Source: Raineyella antarctica | GTDB taxonomy: Bacteria > Actinomycetota > Actinomycetes > Propionibacteriales > Propionibacteriaceae | DNA length: 64,000 nucleotides | NCBI RefSeq assembly: GCF_900092135.1 | Contig: NZ_FMYF01000008.1 | Coordinates: 62,001-126,000, forward strand | Direction: 5' to 3' | Shown: positions 63,559 to 64,000 of the stretch, one piece after another | Numbering within the stretch: the first letter of the stretch is position 1 | Layout of the letters: the number at the start of each line of letters is the position of its first letter | The notes under the pieces: model-generated | Database searches by the model: none | What the model was told of the DNA's origin: nothing | Seen by the model: the letters and a program-made list of their open reading frames with translations, nothing else | Made by a program: the position numbers and the translations under genes

Positions 63559-64000
63559 ATGCACCCCGCACTGACCACACCGCCGCCCTCGGGCACCGGC
63601 ACGTCCCTGCGCATCCTGGGCCGGATCCGGACTGCCTCGAACGCGACGTTCCTGGCCGAGGCCCTCGAGCCCGGAGCGGAGCCGCGTCGCTGCGTCTGGA
63701 AGCCGGTGGCCGGCGAGCGTCCGTTGTGGGACTTCCCGGACGGCACGCTGGCCGCCCGTGAGGTGGCGGCGTACGAACTGTCGGCCGCCGTCGGGTTCGA
63801 CGTGGTCCCCAGCACGGTTCTGGTGGAGACCGATGAGGGGGGAGGGGCGCTGCAGACCTGGGTCGACGTCGACGAGGACCTACGCGACCTGGTCGACCTG
63901 GTCCCGGTCCGGCGCGTCCCGGAGGGCTGGTTCCCGATCGTCGAGGGTCTGGACGTGCACGGGCACCGGACCACGTTGGTGCACCGGGACGACCCGAGGC
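63559..64000 (+). CDS. SCO1664-like protein (PI3/4-kinase-like), truncated by the window
   Basis: The first 147 codons are visible: GRIRTASNATFLAEALEPG, RRCVWKPVAGERPLWDFPDG (the Lys likely binds ATP), TLAAREVAAYELSAAVGFDV and VPSTVLVE. This matches the SCO1664 family, related to phosphatidylinositol 3/4-kinases, and usually follows DUF3090. The ATG follows GAGGAGG. In mycobacteria mshC lies nearby, so it may lie just beyond this window. Confidence 0.85.
   Translation, partial: MHPALTTPPPSGTGTSLRILGRIRTASNATFLAEALEPGAEPRRCVWKPVAGERPLWDFPDGTLAAREVAAYELSAAVGFDVVPSTVLVETDEGGGALQTWVDVDEDLRDLVDLVPVRRVPEGWFPIVEGLDVHGHRTTLVHRDDPR

Overview
This is a G+C-rich actinobacterial chromosome segment. GTG and TTG starts are frequent. 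Many genes seem to lack a 5' UTR: a TANNNT-like -10 hexamer lies 6-7 nt before the start codon. The housekeeping gene order (recG ... rpmF-rnc-mutM ... ftsY-ffh ... rpsP-KH-rimM-trmD ... rplS-lepB-rnhB-DUF2469-yraN-yifB-dprA) and the DUF5703, DUF2469 and DUF3090/SCO1664-type families are typical of Actinomycetota. A member of the Propionibacteriales is plausible, but I cannot fix the genus from sequence alone.

Layout. 1-13.8 kb: DNA repair and translation genes (recG, a PfkB kinase, surE, yceD/DUF177, rpmF, rnc, mutM), then a GtrA membrane protein and a small membrane protein where many actinobacteria carry smc, then the SRP pair ftsY and ffh, an amidohydrolase and rpsP. 13.8-20.6 kb: khpA-like, rimM, trmD, then the succinate dehydrogenase operon sdhCAB behind a perfect CRP/GlxR-type palindrome, a nitrilase-family amidase and rplS. 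20.8-24.2 kb: a 1117-residue protein of no recognised family inserted between rplS and lepB. 24.4-29.4 kb: lepB, rnhB, DUF2469, yraN, yifB and dprA as one tightly packed operon. 29.4-42.6 kb: small-molecule metabolism (trans-sulfuration enzyme, class IV aminotransferase), a diadenylate-cyclase-like gene with an apparent one-base frameshift, malate:quinone oxidoreductase (second perfect CRP/GlxR-type palindrome upstream), a tocopherol-cyclase-like gene, and an envelope operon with a NodB-GT2 fusion.

42.6-51.6 kb is the most unusual part: a candidate lanthipeptide cluster resembling class V. It holds a Cys-rich precursor, an APH-fold kinase, a large protein joining a HopA1-like (lyase-type) N-terminus to a LanC cyclase C-terminus, a cytoplasmic-looking subtilase and a small protein resembling a stand-alone subtilase propeptide. 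A divergent operon encodes a SARP regulator and two luciferase-like (LLM) oxidoreductases. Between the two operons sit five tandem 11-bp units (consensus core TGACGRG), the layout expected of a SARP operator. I see no transporter.

51.7-64 kb: ATP-dependent DNA ligase, a methyltransferase, topoisomerase IB, a dehalogenase, a small repeat protein followed by an 18-bp minisatellite, YceI, an AAA ATPase with an AT-rich palindromic promoter near tRNA-Leu(GAG), an aldo/keto reductase, a nested-palindrome element, and the start of the histidine phosphatase-DUF3090-SCO1664 trio that runs off the window.

All functional names rest on reading translated sequence and motifs; no database search was run.
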